From: Hyphomonadaceae bacterium
Lineage (GTDB): Bacteria; Pseudomonadota; Alphaproteobacteria; Caulobacterales; Hyphomonadaceae
Assembly: GCA_022844345.1 (NCBI GenBank)
Contig: JALHLU010000013.1
Location: 1-64,000 of the forward strand
Direction: 5' to 3'
Length of the DNA: 64,000 nt
Of the stretch, positions 9,127 to 18,504 are shown one piece after another. The notes beneath the pieces are model-generated. The model made no database searches. It saw only the letters and a program-made list of their open reading frames with translations, and was not told the DNA's origin. The number at the start of each line of letters is the position of its first letter. The first letter of the stretch is position 1. The translations under genes were made by a program, and so were the position numbers.

Positions 9127-10869
9127 TCAATGGTCGCGACCCTGAACCTGCCTATGGTCCTCCGTTTCAATTGCGCGGTGGATTGCTGCCAACAGAGTTC
9201 CGGCATCGATAGGTTTGGCAACACAGTCGGTCATGCCGTTTTCGAGGTAGGAACGTCGCTCCGCGGCGCCGGTGTTCGCCGTGACCCCGATGATCGGGAC
9301 TGCGCGGTTCGGCCCCTCCATATTGCGGATCAGTCGGGTGGCCGTCGGTCCATCTTTAATCGGCATACGCACGTCCATGAGGATGATGTCGAAACGCTCA
9401 GTCTGAAGGTGTTTGATCGCTGAATCTCCATTGTTGGCCTGTACAATCTTGTGACCAGCTGCCTCCAGGATCATTTGAATAAGCGTTTGACTCGCTGGAT
9501 GGTCATCTACCGCCAAAACGCGGAGCGAGCGTTTGTCAGCAGGCAATTCCGGAGAGGGCGGAGAGCTTGCAGTTAGTTGGACCGGCGCGGTCGTTGGAGG
9601 CGCGGGTATGATGAACCAGAATTGACTGCCGACGCCAGGCTGGCTCACCACGCCTATCTGTCCGCCCATTGCCTCGACCAACTGCTTGCAGATCGCCAAC
9701 CCCAGACCCGTTCCGCCGTGCACAGGACTGATCGCGGTGTCGACCTGAGAAAATGGCTTAAAGAGCCGGACACGTTGCGCCTCGCTTATGCCCGGCCCGG
9801 TATCTGTCACGAACACGCTAAGGCGTGGATTGTCCGTGGCGCCGCCATAGGTGACGAGAATTTCGATCGTTCCGTTTTCGGTGAACTTGATCGCGTTGCT
9901 GATCAAGTTTGACAAGATTTGCCGAAGACGACTTGGATCGCCAGCGACCCAAACAGGGGTGCCAGGCGCGATTCTCCAGAGGAGTGCCAGCCCCTTCCTT
10001 TCTGCAGTTGGCGTGAAAAGCTGAGCCGTCGTCGAGATGAGATGTGGAACGGAGACTGGCGCGTGTTCCAGTTCGCTGCGGCCGGCTTCCAGCTTCGAGA
10101 ACGTAAGGATGTCGTCAAGAATGCCCACAAGGTCACGCGACGACTGGAGCGCAGCCTGCGCCCTTAGGCGCTGTCCTGAGTCAAGCTCGTGGCGCACAAG
10201 CAGATCAAGCATTCCAATAACGCCGTTCATGGGCGTGCGTATTTCGTGGCTCATGGTGGCCAGGAATTGCGACTTCGCCTGAGTGGCGGTTTCCGCTTCA
10301 TTCAAAGCGGTACGCAACTGGTTGTCGCGCCGAAGCGATTCCAGAACAGCGCTAAGCATGTAGGCCGACAGCAATACGAAGCCAATTGTCGCCTGGAGCG
10401 CCACTGATCCTTCGTAGCGCGGGTCCATGAGCATCTGCACGGGCATAGCGACGAAAGCGGCAAGAAGCGGAATGCCCGCCGCCATCAGCGAGCGGAGATG
10501 TGCAATGCAATTGCACGACACGTGATAGAGAGAGCCAAGAACAATCGCCAATCCGAGCACAAGCCCTGCGACACCACCACTCGTCCAGAATACCCACGCA
10601 GCGGCTCCCCATACTGAAGAGCCAAAAACCAGGTTGACAAGAAATGCGGCCTCGAACCGGTTTGCGGCCGCGTCGCCCACGCGAATCCCATTTGCAGCCC
10701 ACAACTCGAAGACCTCATTGGCTCCAAACAGCACAAACCAGCCCAGCGCGAGGGCCGGGTCGACGAAGAACCAGAGAACGCCTGCAACACCCGTGGCTGC
10801 GAGCACGCGTCCCCACAGGTCCTTGCCCAAACGGCCGGTGAGTTCAGTCAACCTAGCGCGCGCGCTCAT
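9127..10869 (-). CDS. Membrane hybrid histidine kinase/response regulator
   Basis: About 580 residues from ATG 10869, which has GAGGG seven bases upstream; a longer frame reaches 10980 but is less likely. About six hydrophobic segments form an N-terminal membrane sensor. The kinase core follows: H-box [11 protein letters not shown]-box [10 protein letters not shown]1 DTGPGIS and G2 GGTGLGLAI. The receiver domain has VDDHPAS, the phospho-acceptor Asp in ILMDVRMP and a Lys in VAKPID. There is no Hpt domain or separate output regulator next to it, so phosphate must pass to a partner elsewhere. The signal is unknown. Confidence 0.93.
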   Translation of the reverse strand: MSARARLTELTGRLGKDLWGRVLAATGVAGVLWFFVDPALALGWFVLFGANEVFELWAANGIRVGDAAANRFEAAFLVNLVFGSSVWGAAAWVFWTSGGVAGLVLGLAIVLGSLYHVSCNCIAHLRSLMAAGIPLLAAFVAMPVQMLMDPRYEGSVALQATIGFVLLSAYMLSAVLESLRRDNQLRTALNEAETATQAKSQFLATMSHEIRTPMNGVIGMLDLLVRHELDSGQRLRAQAALQSSRDLVGILDDILTFSKLEAGRSELEHAPVSVPHLISTTAQLFTPTAERKGLALLWRIAPGTPVWVAGDPSRLRQILSNLISNAIKFTENGTIEILVTYGGATDNPRLSVFVTDTGPGISEAQRVRLFKPFSQVDTAISPVHGGTGLGLAICKQLVEAMGGQIGVVSQPGVGSQFWFIIPAPPTTAPVQLTASSPPSPELPADKRSLRVLAVDDHPASQTLIQMILEAAGHKIVQANNGDSAIKHLQTERFDIILMDVRMPIKDGPTATRLIRNMEGPNRAVPIIGVTANTGAAERRSYLENGMTDCVAKPIDAGTLLAAIHRAIETEDHRQVQGRDH

Positions 10870-11265
10870 TTGCGATCCCTCAGTTGGACCGGCAGATTGG
10901 TCAGAATCTGGCGCCGCGCCACCCAACATCGTCGTGAACAGTAGCATCGAACCGACGTCACCCACGACCAAGTCTCGCATTTCAGGATACTCGCGACGCC
11001 GGCCATATTGGAGTGATTGCGGATATCGCGATCGGAGGCGCGCTGTTTCTGCCGACGAATATCTTGACCGGCTTCAATGATTTCGGGTCGTAGATCGCTT
11101 GCCGGCAAGTCACGTCGATAGGGACGGCCTAAATACTCGCACTTTGGCGAGGTCTCGGCTGATTTGTGAGGACGGCGCGAAACGTTTCAGGAACCACTTC
11201 ACACCTTTCGGCCTGTGGCGAACTCCTCAGTCGTGGCGCAGCGTAGCCACGCGACCGCAGCGAGG
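10870..11265. other. Gap between P450 and histidine kinase genes
   Basis: About 396 bases lie between two minus-strand genes. The part nearest the kinase must carry its promoter and ribosome site. I see no convincing coding frame, hairpin or repeat in the rest. Confidence 0.5.
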
Positions 11266-12639
11266 TCAGACCGAAACCGCTGCAAGGGTGAATTCGGGGC
11301 TGTGGCTCGGCTGCGTTGTAAGGCGGCCGACCGGCAATACCGGTCGCGGATCGTCGAGAGAAACGCGGTAGCGCGCCAGAAGGGTCGCCAGCACTATCTG
11401 CGCCTCTGCAAGAGCAAATACCGCGCCGATGCAAATGCGCGGACCTGCCCCGAAAGGGAGGTATGGGCCGCCCGCCGTCCATGGCGATGGCTGGTCTGAA
11501 AACCGATCAGGACGAAACGCGGTTGGCGCGTCCCAGAAGGCGCGATGTCGATGCATGACCCACGGTGCGACATAGATCTGCACACCGCGGCGCACCGGCT
11601 CTCCCATGATCGTGTCGTCATTGACGGGCTCGCGGACCAGCATCGGGACAGGCGGATAGAGTCGCAGCGCTTCGAGCAGGACATTGCGCAGGCGCGGCCA
11701 GTTCTCGAGGTCTTTCAAGGTGGACACCTGATCGACAGGGAAGGCCGTGACTTCCGCTCTAATGCGGGATTGTTCAGTCTTGTCGAGCGTCAAGAGATAG
11801 GTCGCCCAGAAGAGCAGGCGCGCGGTGGTTTCGTAGCCAGCAAAGATCATCGTCGCGGCCTGGTCACGAACTTCCTCGGGCGCCAGAGGCTGCTCTGTCT
11901 CGGGATCCCTTGCCGCCAGCAGCAGGTCCAGAAGGTCTCGCGACGCAACGGGATAGGGCGCTGCACTTCTTTCTGCAACGAGCGAGTCGACCAACGCGAC
12001 CCAGTTCTTCTGGAAGGCACGCCTGTGCCGGAGTGCGAAGCCGAACGCTGTTTCGGACTTCGCGATGCCGTCAAAAATCTGGGGTCGACCCGGACCGTCA
12101 ATATACTGGCGGACGACGGCGCCGACGCGATCACGATCTTGGCGATCCGGCAACGAGAACAGCGCGCGCAGGACCGCGTTTAGAGCGACGGACTGATAGG
12201 CGTCAGACAGATCGACGGCCTTACGAGATCGGACATCTTGAGCGAGATCTTCGGCGGCGGACAGGAAGTGGGGCAGCAATGTCGATACGCTGGCTGGCGA
12301 GAACACCGACGCAAGCTGACGTCGTTGCCGCCGCCACTCCTTACCTTCAGCGAGAAAGACGCCTCGACCCATCAGCGGGCGCAATAGGCGCGGCATGATT
12401 GTGGGCCGGACATAGTTCATCGCGTTTGTCGTCATAACGTGCCGGATCCCTTCGGGATCATTGATCAGCACATTCTCCACGCCCAGCACACGATTCCGGC
12501 TGAACCTGAGTTCGAACGCACTTTCAGGCCAGATTTCGAGACTGTTGCGGATCGAGGTCAGGGCCAGACGAAGTGTCGAAAGTTCACGCGAGTGGACGAC
12601 GGGAGCGGGTGGAATGATAGCAGGTGACGCATCCGGCAA
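11266..12639 (-). CDS. Cytochrome P450
   Basis: A 457-residue soluble bacterial P450, an O2- and electron-dependent monooxygenase. It has the I-helix AGYETT, the K-helix ExxR in EALRLYPP and the heme-cysteine motif FGAGPRICIG, followed by FALAEAQIVL. The N-terminal region with LLRPLMGRGVFLAEG and WRRQRRQL is also typical. It begins at TTG with AAGGA upstream, as no ATG occurs early in frame. No ferredoxin or reductase gene is adjacent, so its redox partner is encoded elsewhere. The divergent AraC regulator at 12752 probably controls it. The substrate is unknown; the style is closer to fatty-acid or terpene P450s of the CYP102/CYP4-like type. Confidence 0.95.
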   Translation of the reverse strand: MPDASPAIIPPAPVVHSRELSTLRLALTSIRNSLEIWPESAFELRFSRNRVLGVENVLINDPEGIRHVMTTNAMNYVRPTIMPRLLRPLMGRGVFLAEGKEWRRQRRQLASVFSPASVSTLLPHFLSAAEDLAQDVRSRKAVDLSDAYQSVALNAVLRALFSLPDRQDRDRVGAVVRQYIDGPGRPQIFDGIAKSETAFGFALRHRRAFQKNWVALVDSLVAERSAAPYPVASRDLLDLLLAARDPETEQPLAPEEVRDQAATMIFAGYETTARLLFWATYLLTLDKTEQSRIRAEVTAFPVDQVSTLKDLENWPRLRNVLLEALRLYPPVPMLVREPVNDDTIMGEPVRRGVQIYVAPWVMHRHRAFWDAPTAFRPDRFSDQPSPWTAGGPYLPFGAGPRICIGAVFALAEAQIVLATLLARYRVSLDDPRPVLPVGRLTTQPSHSPEFTLAAVSV

Positions 12640-12751
12640 GGGGATCTATCCTTCTGCGAGGCTTGGTTTGGTATGACCTCTGGACCTGATCTTGTATTGA
12701 ACGAATTGGACATGCGACCCGGTGCGAGACCATGTCCGGCACGGAGTCGGC

Positions 12752-13657
12752 ATGAGCATTGAAGCCCGGTCGGAGGTTCTCTGGCCTGACCGTGACCTTG
12801 CAGGCTGCCTATTCTGCACAATTGTGCGGGACACGCGGGGAGCCAGCCTCGAACATGCCCAACGGTTCAATTTCTTTCCCGCCTCGCCCCTTGCAAGCGT
12901 GACCTGGCTTCTGGAAGGGCAATGCCACTGGATAGAACGTCCGGAACATATGGAGCGGCCCTGGGAGGGGCCTCAGCTGCAGACGATCGCATTCTCCGGT
13001 GCACAACTGGGATCGCTAGTGAGCTGGAATCCCGGCCGGACTCTTGTGGTCACCGTGGCGTTCTATCCTGACGCATTCTCCGCCATGACGGGGATTGATC
13101 TGACGCCTTTGACGGATGTCTTGCTGGACGCCGAGGCTGTGCTGCCGGACTCGATGCTAGCGTGCTGCAATACTTTCCTTTCAGACGCCTTGTCGGTTGG
13201 GGTCGAACCTGCGCTGAGGACGCTTCAAAATCAGATTCGCGAAAAGTGGGAAAACGTCGGGAGTGGTCGACCGGCAAAGCAAATGCGCTTGCAAGCCTGG
13301 AGCGATGATCTTCTCAAGCGCGCAACCGATGCGGGTGACGGCAGAAGTGACCGCCAGATTGCGCGCCGCATCAAGACGTGGACTGGCGTGAGCCAAAGAG
13401 ACCTCAACAATCTGAGCCGCGTCGAGGCGCTTTATGGAACTATTCTCAAAGCTGGCAAGGATCGTGCGACAACTTGGGCCGATATCGCCGACGAAGCCGG
13501 GTACGCCGATCAAGCGCACATGGTGCGGCGTCTGCGTCAGCACACAGGCTTCACACCAGAGGAGTTGCGCACGCGAGTGCCGAAGGACGAAGCGCTGTGG
13601 GCGTATCGGCTCCTGGAAAAGTTCTTCGACCGTCCCGAGGTTGCAGACAAAGGCTAG
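12752..13657 (+). CDS. AraC-family transcriptional regulator
   Basis: A 301-residue regulator with an N-terminal sensor of the DUF6597/PqsE-like cupin kind (FNFFPASPLASVTWLLEG) and a C-terminal AraC DNA-binding domain. Its second helix-turn-helix reads WADIADEAGYADQAHMVRRLRQHTG, shortened here to the hallmark GYADQAHM. I chose ATG 12752, preceded by GGAG; the frame is open back to 12722. It is divergent from the P450 gene and shares 112 bases of promoter with it, so it is the likely regulator of that enzyme. Confidence 0.88.
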   Translation: MSIEARSEVLWPDRDLAGCLFCTIVRDTRGASLEHAQRFNFFPASPLASVTWLLEGQCHWIERPEHMERPWEGPQLQTIAFSGAQLGSLVSWNPGRTLVVTVAFYPDAFSAMTGIDLTPLTDVLLDAEAVLPDSMLACCNTFLSDALSVGVEPALRTLQNQIREKWENVGSGRPAKQMRLQAWSDDLLKRATDAGDGRSDRQIARRIKTWTGVSQRDLNNLSRVEALYGTILKAGKDRATTWADIADEAGYADQAHMVRRLRQHTGFTPEELRTRVPKDEALWAYRLLEKFFDRPEVADKG

Positions 13658-14143
13658 CCGAGATGCGGCTCTACGCTCCACCCACCAAATCATGTGGACA
13701 GATGGGCCGCATCAACAACGACGAGCTGCAAAACGGGAAGGTGACGCTGAACTAGAGACGGCTCGTAGGCGGCCCTTTGCAGTCTGCGGCGCTGAGTCCA
13801 TCCCCTCCGCAATCGCAAGCGATCGAAGCCGAGAGCGATTCTGTCGGCCTCAGCGATCTGGTTCTTTGGGTAAGCGCTGCGCCGAACTGCGCCACGGGAG
13901 AGCCGGCGCTTCTCGTTGCAAGCGAAGCTCATCGATTGTGATGGTGAAGGACTTTGTGTGCCCGTGCGGACGTTCCGATGCCCCGCAAGTTTTTGGAGTG
14001 GGGTGGGACTGGCAGGCGTGACGCGGTTTCGCGTTTGCTCCCCCGGCCCTGTATGAAATACGCTAGCAACGCGCCGGTCGTGACACCGACCTGACGAGCG
14101 CCGTATAGTCTGTGGGGGTCTCCGGAGGGTTGGGACTGGGTCG
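13658..14143. other. Gap of 486 bases with no supported gene
   Basis: Several frames are open on both strands, but none has a convincing ribosome site plus a recognisable protein. A plus-strand frame from about 13757 to 13940 has coding-like composition but no ATG, so a decayed gene is possible. A GGAGGG 15 bases before 14144 belongs to the TIR-WD40 gene. Confidence 0.4.
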
Positions 14144-16975
14144 ATGCTGTATCGCGGCTTCATCAGCTATTCGTGGCAGGACAAGGCCTGGGGACAACGC
14201 ATCCACAGATGGCTTGAGTCATACCGAATACCCGATGGCGTCGTCGCGGCGGTGGATTCGTCGCGGCGCCTCGGAAAATTCTTCAGAGACGACGACGATA
14301 TGCCAGCGGCGGCCGACATTGGCCAGATCGTACGAGAGGCGCTGCAGTCCTCGGAGAGCCTGGTCGTTCTCTGCTCTCCGCGGTCTGCGAGATCGCAATG
14401 GGTCAACGCCGAGATCGCACATTTTCGGAGCACGGTATCGAGCGGACAAGTATTTGCTCTGATCATTGACGGCAAGCCGAATGCCGGGAACCCGGATGAG
14501 GAGTGTTTTCCAGAGGCGCTGCGCGCCGCCAATGGCGGCGCTGAATCAACCATCATGCCGATCGAGCCCGTCGGGATCGACCTGCGGCGTGATGGCAAGC
14601 ACAGGGTCTGCGCGCGCCTTGCAGCGGGTATGCTGGGTGTGAGTTTTGACGATCTTTGGCAACGCGAACGCCGTCGCGCAGAGGTTCGCCATGGTATCCT
14701 TGTAGGAACTCTGAGCACGCTGACCATCACCTTTGCCGCCTTGTTGACGTGGGCGTTGATCAATGGCCAGCGCGCGCACGATACGTTGAGTCGCTTTTTT
14801 GCCGAGCGTGCATGGGAAAAGCTCGAAACAGGAGAAATACTTCCAGCTGCGCGCTTCGCGCTCGCGGGTTGGCAAATCGCGCCCACCAACGAGCCTCTCT
14901 ATCGCGCAGCGCTGGGGGCAGTGCTGCAGGCTGCCGGAGACAGCGAGCCGCCGCTCCTGCACAAAGAGCCTGTGACGAGCGCTGCCTATTCCCCAGACGC
15001 GCGCAGAGTCGTCACCGGTAGTCGCGACGGCCGGGCAAGAGTCTGGGAAGTTGCAACCGGCAAGCTGATCCTGAAGCTTGGAGGGAACGACGCTTGGGTC
15101 ACAGCAGTCGCCTTCAGCGGTGACGGGACGCGCATCGTCACAGCCGACGCTGCGGGGAATGTGCAAGTCTGGCGCAGCACAGACGGCGCTTCGCTCGCAG
15201 CGCTTTCGACAGGTTCGGCGGGAGCGCGCTTGGCCGGCTTCTATCCGGATGGCGAGTGTGTATTCGTTCTGGCCAACGACGGCGACATTCACGTCTGGGA
15301 TATCAATAGCCGCGAGCTCCGGTTCGAAATTCCAGCTGGAGGCGTTGCTGTGTGGAGTGCTTCGGTTGCGTCGACAGGCTCGAGCCTCGTCGTAGCGCGT
15401 GGCGACAACACCGCCGTCGTTCATGATGCTGTGACCGGTAAACTTCAGACGACACTCTCAGGCCATGAAGGCGCGGTCTTCCAGGCACGATTTTCTGCTG
15501 ACGGTCGCCGCGTTGTCACCGCTAGTGAAGATCGGCAAGCTCGTGTCTGGGACGCCCGCTCGGGGAGAATGCTCGCACCGCTCTTGGGGCACGAACGCGA
15601 AGTGCTGTCGGCAAGTTTTTCTCCGGATGGCGTCCGGATCGTCACTGCCAGCGTCGATGGCACGGCCCGGATATGGGATGCTTCCAACGGGCGGCAGCTG
15701 GCCATGCTTGGCGATCATGCCAAGTTTGTCGGCGAGGCAGTGTTTTCAAGCGACGGTCGGCGCGTCCTTACGGCAAGCGAAGATGGCGCGGCAAGAATCT
15801 GGAATGTTGAGGAAGCCCGCCTTATTGCAGAATTGCGCGGCCATGATGGCGCCGTTTCCGCTTCACTTGCGCCCACAGGCGATAGCGTCGTCACCTGGGG
15901 CGAAGATACAGCGGCGCGACTTTGGCTGTTGATGCCGGAGCACATCCTGCAGCCGGCGTCGGAAACGGAAAGCCTCTATAGCGTCCGATACGCACCCGAT
16001 GGTCGTACAATCGCCGCGTCGTCGAGCGATGGGACGGTCAGGTTCTGGGATCCAGGCACAGGGACCGTGACGGCTCAACTCAAAGTGCCGGGCGGCGAGG
16101 TCTATATGATCGCATTCTCGCCAGACTCGCGGTTGATCGTAACCATTGCCGCAGACGGCGTGGCGCGAGTTTGGGACTTGGAGAGCTTGTCGGAAATCGG
16201 CGCATTTACTGACAAGGAGGGGCTGAACGCCGCGCAGTTTTCTCCCAACGGACAATTCCTCCTGACCGGTTCACAAACGGGACGTCTAAGGTTGTGGCCC
16301 CTGAACAACGGGGATTCCGCGCCGAAGTTGAAAGGTCATCGCAGCGCTGTCTTCGCGGCGACTTTCTCGGCCGACGGCGGGACAATCGCCAGCGGTTCAC
16401 AGGACGCGACTGCCGTGCTGTGGGATGCCGCCACGGGCGAGCCATTGGCGACGCTGGAGCGACACAACCGAAGCGTCGGCGCAGTCGCTTTCTCTCCTGA
16501 CAATTCTACACTGGTTACGGCCAGTGATGACGCCTCTGTAGTGGTGTGGGATGTCCCGCGTGGGAGCATCCGGGCGGTTCTGCCTGGCAATGGCAGTGCC
16601 GTCATATCCGTTGCGTTTTCGCCTGATGGATCAAGGATAGCCACCGGAGATGATGGGGGGCTGAGCCAGGTTTGGGATGCGCGTGATGGCCGGTTGCTGG
16701 CGACGTTTCGAGGACACGCCGCCAGCGGGATCGAGGTCGCAATCGCTCCCGATGGGCGCACGCTTGCGACGGCTGGGCAGGACGGAATGCTGAAGCTCTG
16801 GGACATTTCCAAACTGACGCGGCCCTGGACCGATTTGGCCCACGACGCCTGCGTCAATATGCTTGGAATGGCCCAGAGCAGATTTACGAAGGCAGAAATC
16901 GAGTCGGACGCTTTGCTCGGCTCGTTGTGGACGAACCCCGATCAGGATGTGTGCGAAGGACTGCGGCGCCAGTGA
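14144..16975 (+). CDS. TIR domain-transmembrane-WD40 repeat protein, candidate immune sensor
   Basis: A 943-residue protein with three parts. Residues 1-175 form a TIR domain (FISYSWQDK at the start; E90 in SQWVNAEI sits where TIR NADases have their catalytic Glu). Residues about 184-206 form one transmembrane helix. From about 270 to the end there are roughly fifteen WD40 units, recognisable by repeated VWDxxxGx ends, enough for two seven-bladed propellers. TIR proteins in bacteria can cleave NAD+ or make cyclic ADP-ribose on infection, and WD40 propellers bind proteins. A membrane-anchored sensor-effector for phage or stress is therefore plausible but unproven. No NTPase (STAND) module lies between them. 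The gene is convergent with the DUF4344 gene, three bases apart. Confidence 0.9.
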   Translation: MLYRGFISYSWQDKAWGQRIHRWLESYRIPDGVVAAVDSSRRLGKFFRDDDDMPAAADIGQIVREALQSSESLVVLCSPRSARSQWVNAEIAHFRSTVSSGQVFALIIDGKPNAGNPDEECFPEALRAANGGAESTIMPIEPVGIDLRRDGKHRVCARLAAGMLGVSFDDLWQRERRRAEVRHGILVGTLSTLTITFAALLTWALINGQRAHDTLSRFFAERAWEKLETGEILPAARFALAGWQIAPTNEPLYRAALGAVLQAAGDSEPPLLHKEPVTSAAYSPDARRVVTGSRDGRARVWEVATGKLILKLGGNDAWVTAVAFSGDGTRIVTADAAGNVQVWRSTDGASLAALSTGSAGARLAGFYPDGECVFVLANDGDIHVWDINSRELRFEIPAGGVAVWSASVASTGSSLVVARGDNTAVVHDAVTGKLQTTLSGHEGAVFQARFSADGRRVVTASEDRQARVWDARSGRMLAPLLGHEREVLSASFSPDGVRIVTASVDGTARIWDASNGRQLAMLGDHAKFVGEAVFSSDGRRVLTASEDGAARIWNVEEARLIAELRGHDGAVSASLAPTGDSVVTWGEDTAARLWLLMPEHILQPASETESLYSVRYAPDGRTIAASSSDGTVRFWDPGTGTVTAQLKVPGGEVYMIAFSPDSRLIVTIAADGVARVWDLESLSEIGAFTDKEGLNAAQFSPNGQFLLTGSQTGRLRLWPLNNGDSAPKLKGHRSAVFAATFSADGGTIASGSQDATAVLWDAATGEPLATLERHNRSVGAVAFSPDNSTLVTASDDASVVVWDVPRGSIRAVLPGNGSAVISVAFSPDGSRIATGDDGGLSQVWDARDGRLLATFRGHAASGIEVAIAPDGRTLATAGQDGMLKLWDISKLTRPWTDLAHDACVNMLGMAQSRFTKAEIESDALLGSLWTNPDQDVCEGLRRQ

Positions 16976-16978
16976 GGC

Positions 16979-17908
16979 CTATTCGTCTGGCGGCGGGGGA
17001 GGAGGCGGCTGTTGTAGTGGTGAAATGGCCCTCGGACGCGAACCCAAATTGCCGTCGGCGTCCGATCGACCCGGCATTTGCGCTGCCGGCTCACCGAACA
17101 GGAACCAGTCGACCTCTTCATAGCAGGCGATGATCTCTTTGCGGGTCGGATTGTACATGAAGCCGGGCGATCCTGACCCACAGGAAGCGCCGCGCAGCAG
17201 GACATCGACAGGAAGTCCGACATACTCGATCAAGTCATCCCGCAGTCCCATTAGAATCCCCGATGCGATAAGAAAATCGCGCGCCTCCGAAAGGGCCGGT
17301 GCGGCTGGGTCGTGCTGGACACGAACACGCGCGACCGGGGCGTCGCTAAAATCCTCGGCGTCGCCGAAAATCTCCTCCATGCTGTTGTCGAGCGTCAGAT
17401 AGGTTTGGCGGCAAGCCGAAGCGTCGAAGCGCAGCGCCGCAAACGGCTCCAACTCAGCGAAAGCGTTGGGGCTGGACTCATCCGAGCCAAGCAAGAGGCA
17501 GGCGATACGCGAAGCGCGCGTCACAGCGTCCGGATAGAGATCAGCATCCGGCAGGTGCGGAGTATCCGCATCCCCGACGCCATCCCTGTCCGCCATCTCC
17601 AGCCAGCCACCTATCGCGGCGACGGCCTCCGAGCTCTCGATTTCTTCCCCAGGATCGGGCGAGATAAGCCAGGTGGCGATGTCATCAGCGGACTGTTCCG
17701 CCGCGAGACGGTTGTTCAACTGGTCGACCTGAACGACCTGATCAAGCAGCAGGTGTCCGACCTCGTGATAGGCGAGGAAGACCAGATTCCCGATCACCCA
17801 CTGGTCTTCCAGCTCGGTGTCGATCGTCTCCTGGGCGATGGCTGATGCCGCGAGACACGAGAGGGCCCCGCCAGCAACCAAGCAGCGCCACGATCTGGCA
17901 ACCCACAT
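16979..17908 (-). CDS. DUF4344 family putative metallopeptidase, exported
   Basis: A 309-residue protein with a signal peptide ending ASAIAQ and a zinc-protease-like HEVGH motif near residue 48 (AYHEVGHLLLDQ). A downstream EQSADDIA may supply a third ligand. The C-terminus is a proline-rich tail ending in a run of prolines before DE. DUF4344 proteins are annotated as putative metallopeptidases of unknown substrate. The start has a strong GGGAGG upstream. It is convergent with the TIR-WD40 gene, so a functional link is not implied by operon structure. Confidence 0.85.
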   Translation of the reverse strand: MWVARSWRCLVAGGALSCLAASAIAQETIDTELEDQWVIGNLVFLAYHEVGHLLLDQVVQVDQLNNRLAAEQSADDIATWLISPDPGEEIESSEAVAAIGGWLEMADRDGVGDADTPHLPDADLYPDAVTRASRIACLLLGSDESSPNAFAELEPFAALRFDASACRQTYLTLDNSMEEIFGDAEDFSDAPVARVRVQHDPAAPALSEARDFLIASGILMGLRDDLIEYVGLPVDVLLRGASCGSGSPGFMYNPTRKEIIACYEEVDWFLFGEPAAQMPGRSDADGNLGSRPRAISPLQQPPPPPPPDE

Positions 17909-18096
17909 GTTCGACCTCCCGTCCCCTTTTGAGTAGGGAATGGTTGCAGGTAGGCGCGGGCTGTCAACCTAGAACGCGCAGGATGATGCGTTGTGCTTCA
18001 ATCTCCGCAGCAGCTTCCATCAGTTCACGACGGTTCGCTTCTCCACACCGGTCCCGACGGAGCTGTCAAGTTAAGGGCGAATCCACGTCGAGTGGA

Positions 18097-18431
18097 TTTT
18101 TCGCGATCAACGCGCACGCTGATTTTCGACGCCTTTCGGCTGCGATGACCTTTCAAACGCTCCCGAAAATCGGTCTTGCTTGGCTCACTTGATATTCCCG
18201 GCGGACGCCGCCACAGCGGCAAAAGGTGGTCAGTCGGTTCCGGCCGGCTTTTACAACGTCGAACACATGATCGGGCGCGTCATGTCGAGCGGTGGGAAGG
18301 TGCTCTTGTGCCGGACATGCATGAGCGCCAGAGGACTGCTGGATGACGAGCTGATCGCAGGCGCCGCACGCGGCTCGATGGATGATCTCGGCAAGGCCTC
18401 ACTTCTCGCCGACAAGGTGATCGTGTTCTGA
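18097..18431 (+). pseudogene. Frameshifted DsrE/DsrF-like gene
   Basis: The frame 18180-18431 encodes the C-terminal two thirds of a DsrE-family sulfur-transfer-like protein: PAGFYNVEHMIGRV, then GKVLLCRTCMSARG with the conserved cysteines, ending ADKVIVF. It begins only at a TTG without a ribosome site. The upstream part that should hold the first strand and helix is found in another frame (18097-18189, with FRRLSAAMTFQTLP), which stops at 18190. A one- or two-base shift near 18185 would join them. The call rests on resemblance of the N-terminal part, which is modest. Confidence 0.5.
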
Positions 18432-18504
18432 CGCGGCCGTTTTGGTCGACAATTTGTTGAGTGCGCATCTGGCGAGCATGGCGATGACCGGCTAGGTCAA
18501 TGCC

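Noticed and set aside
13690-14163. Minus-strand frame of 157 codons in the gap before the TIR-WD40 gene
   Set aside because: It is Arg-rich with no motif or ribosome site and overlaps the TIR start; more likely a chance frame.
14970-16830. Regularly spaced similar words, considered as a CRISPR or DNA repeat array
   Set aside because: The periodicity of about 125 bases comes from WD40 repeats in the protein; the DNA copies are too divergent and are in frame.
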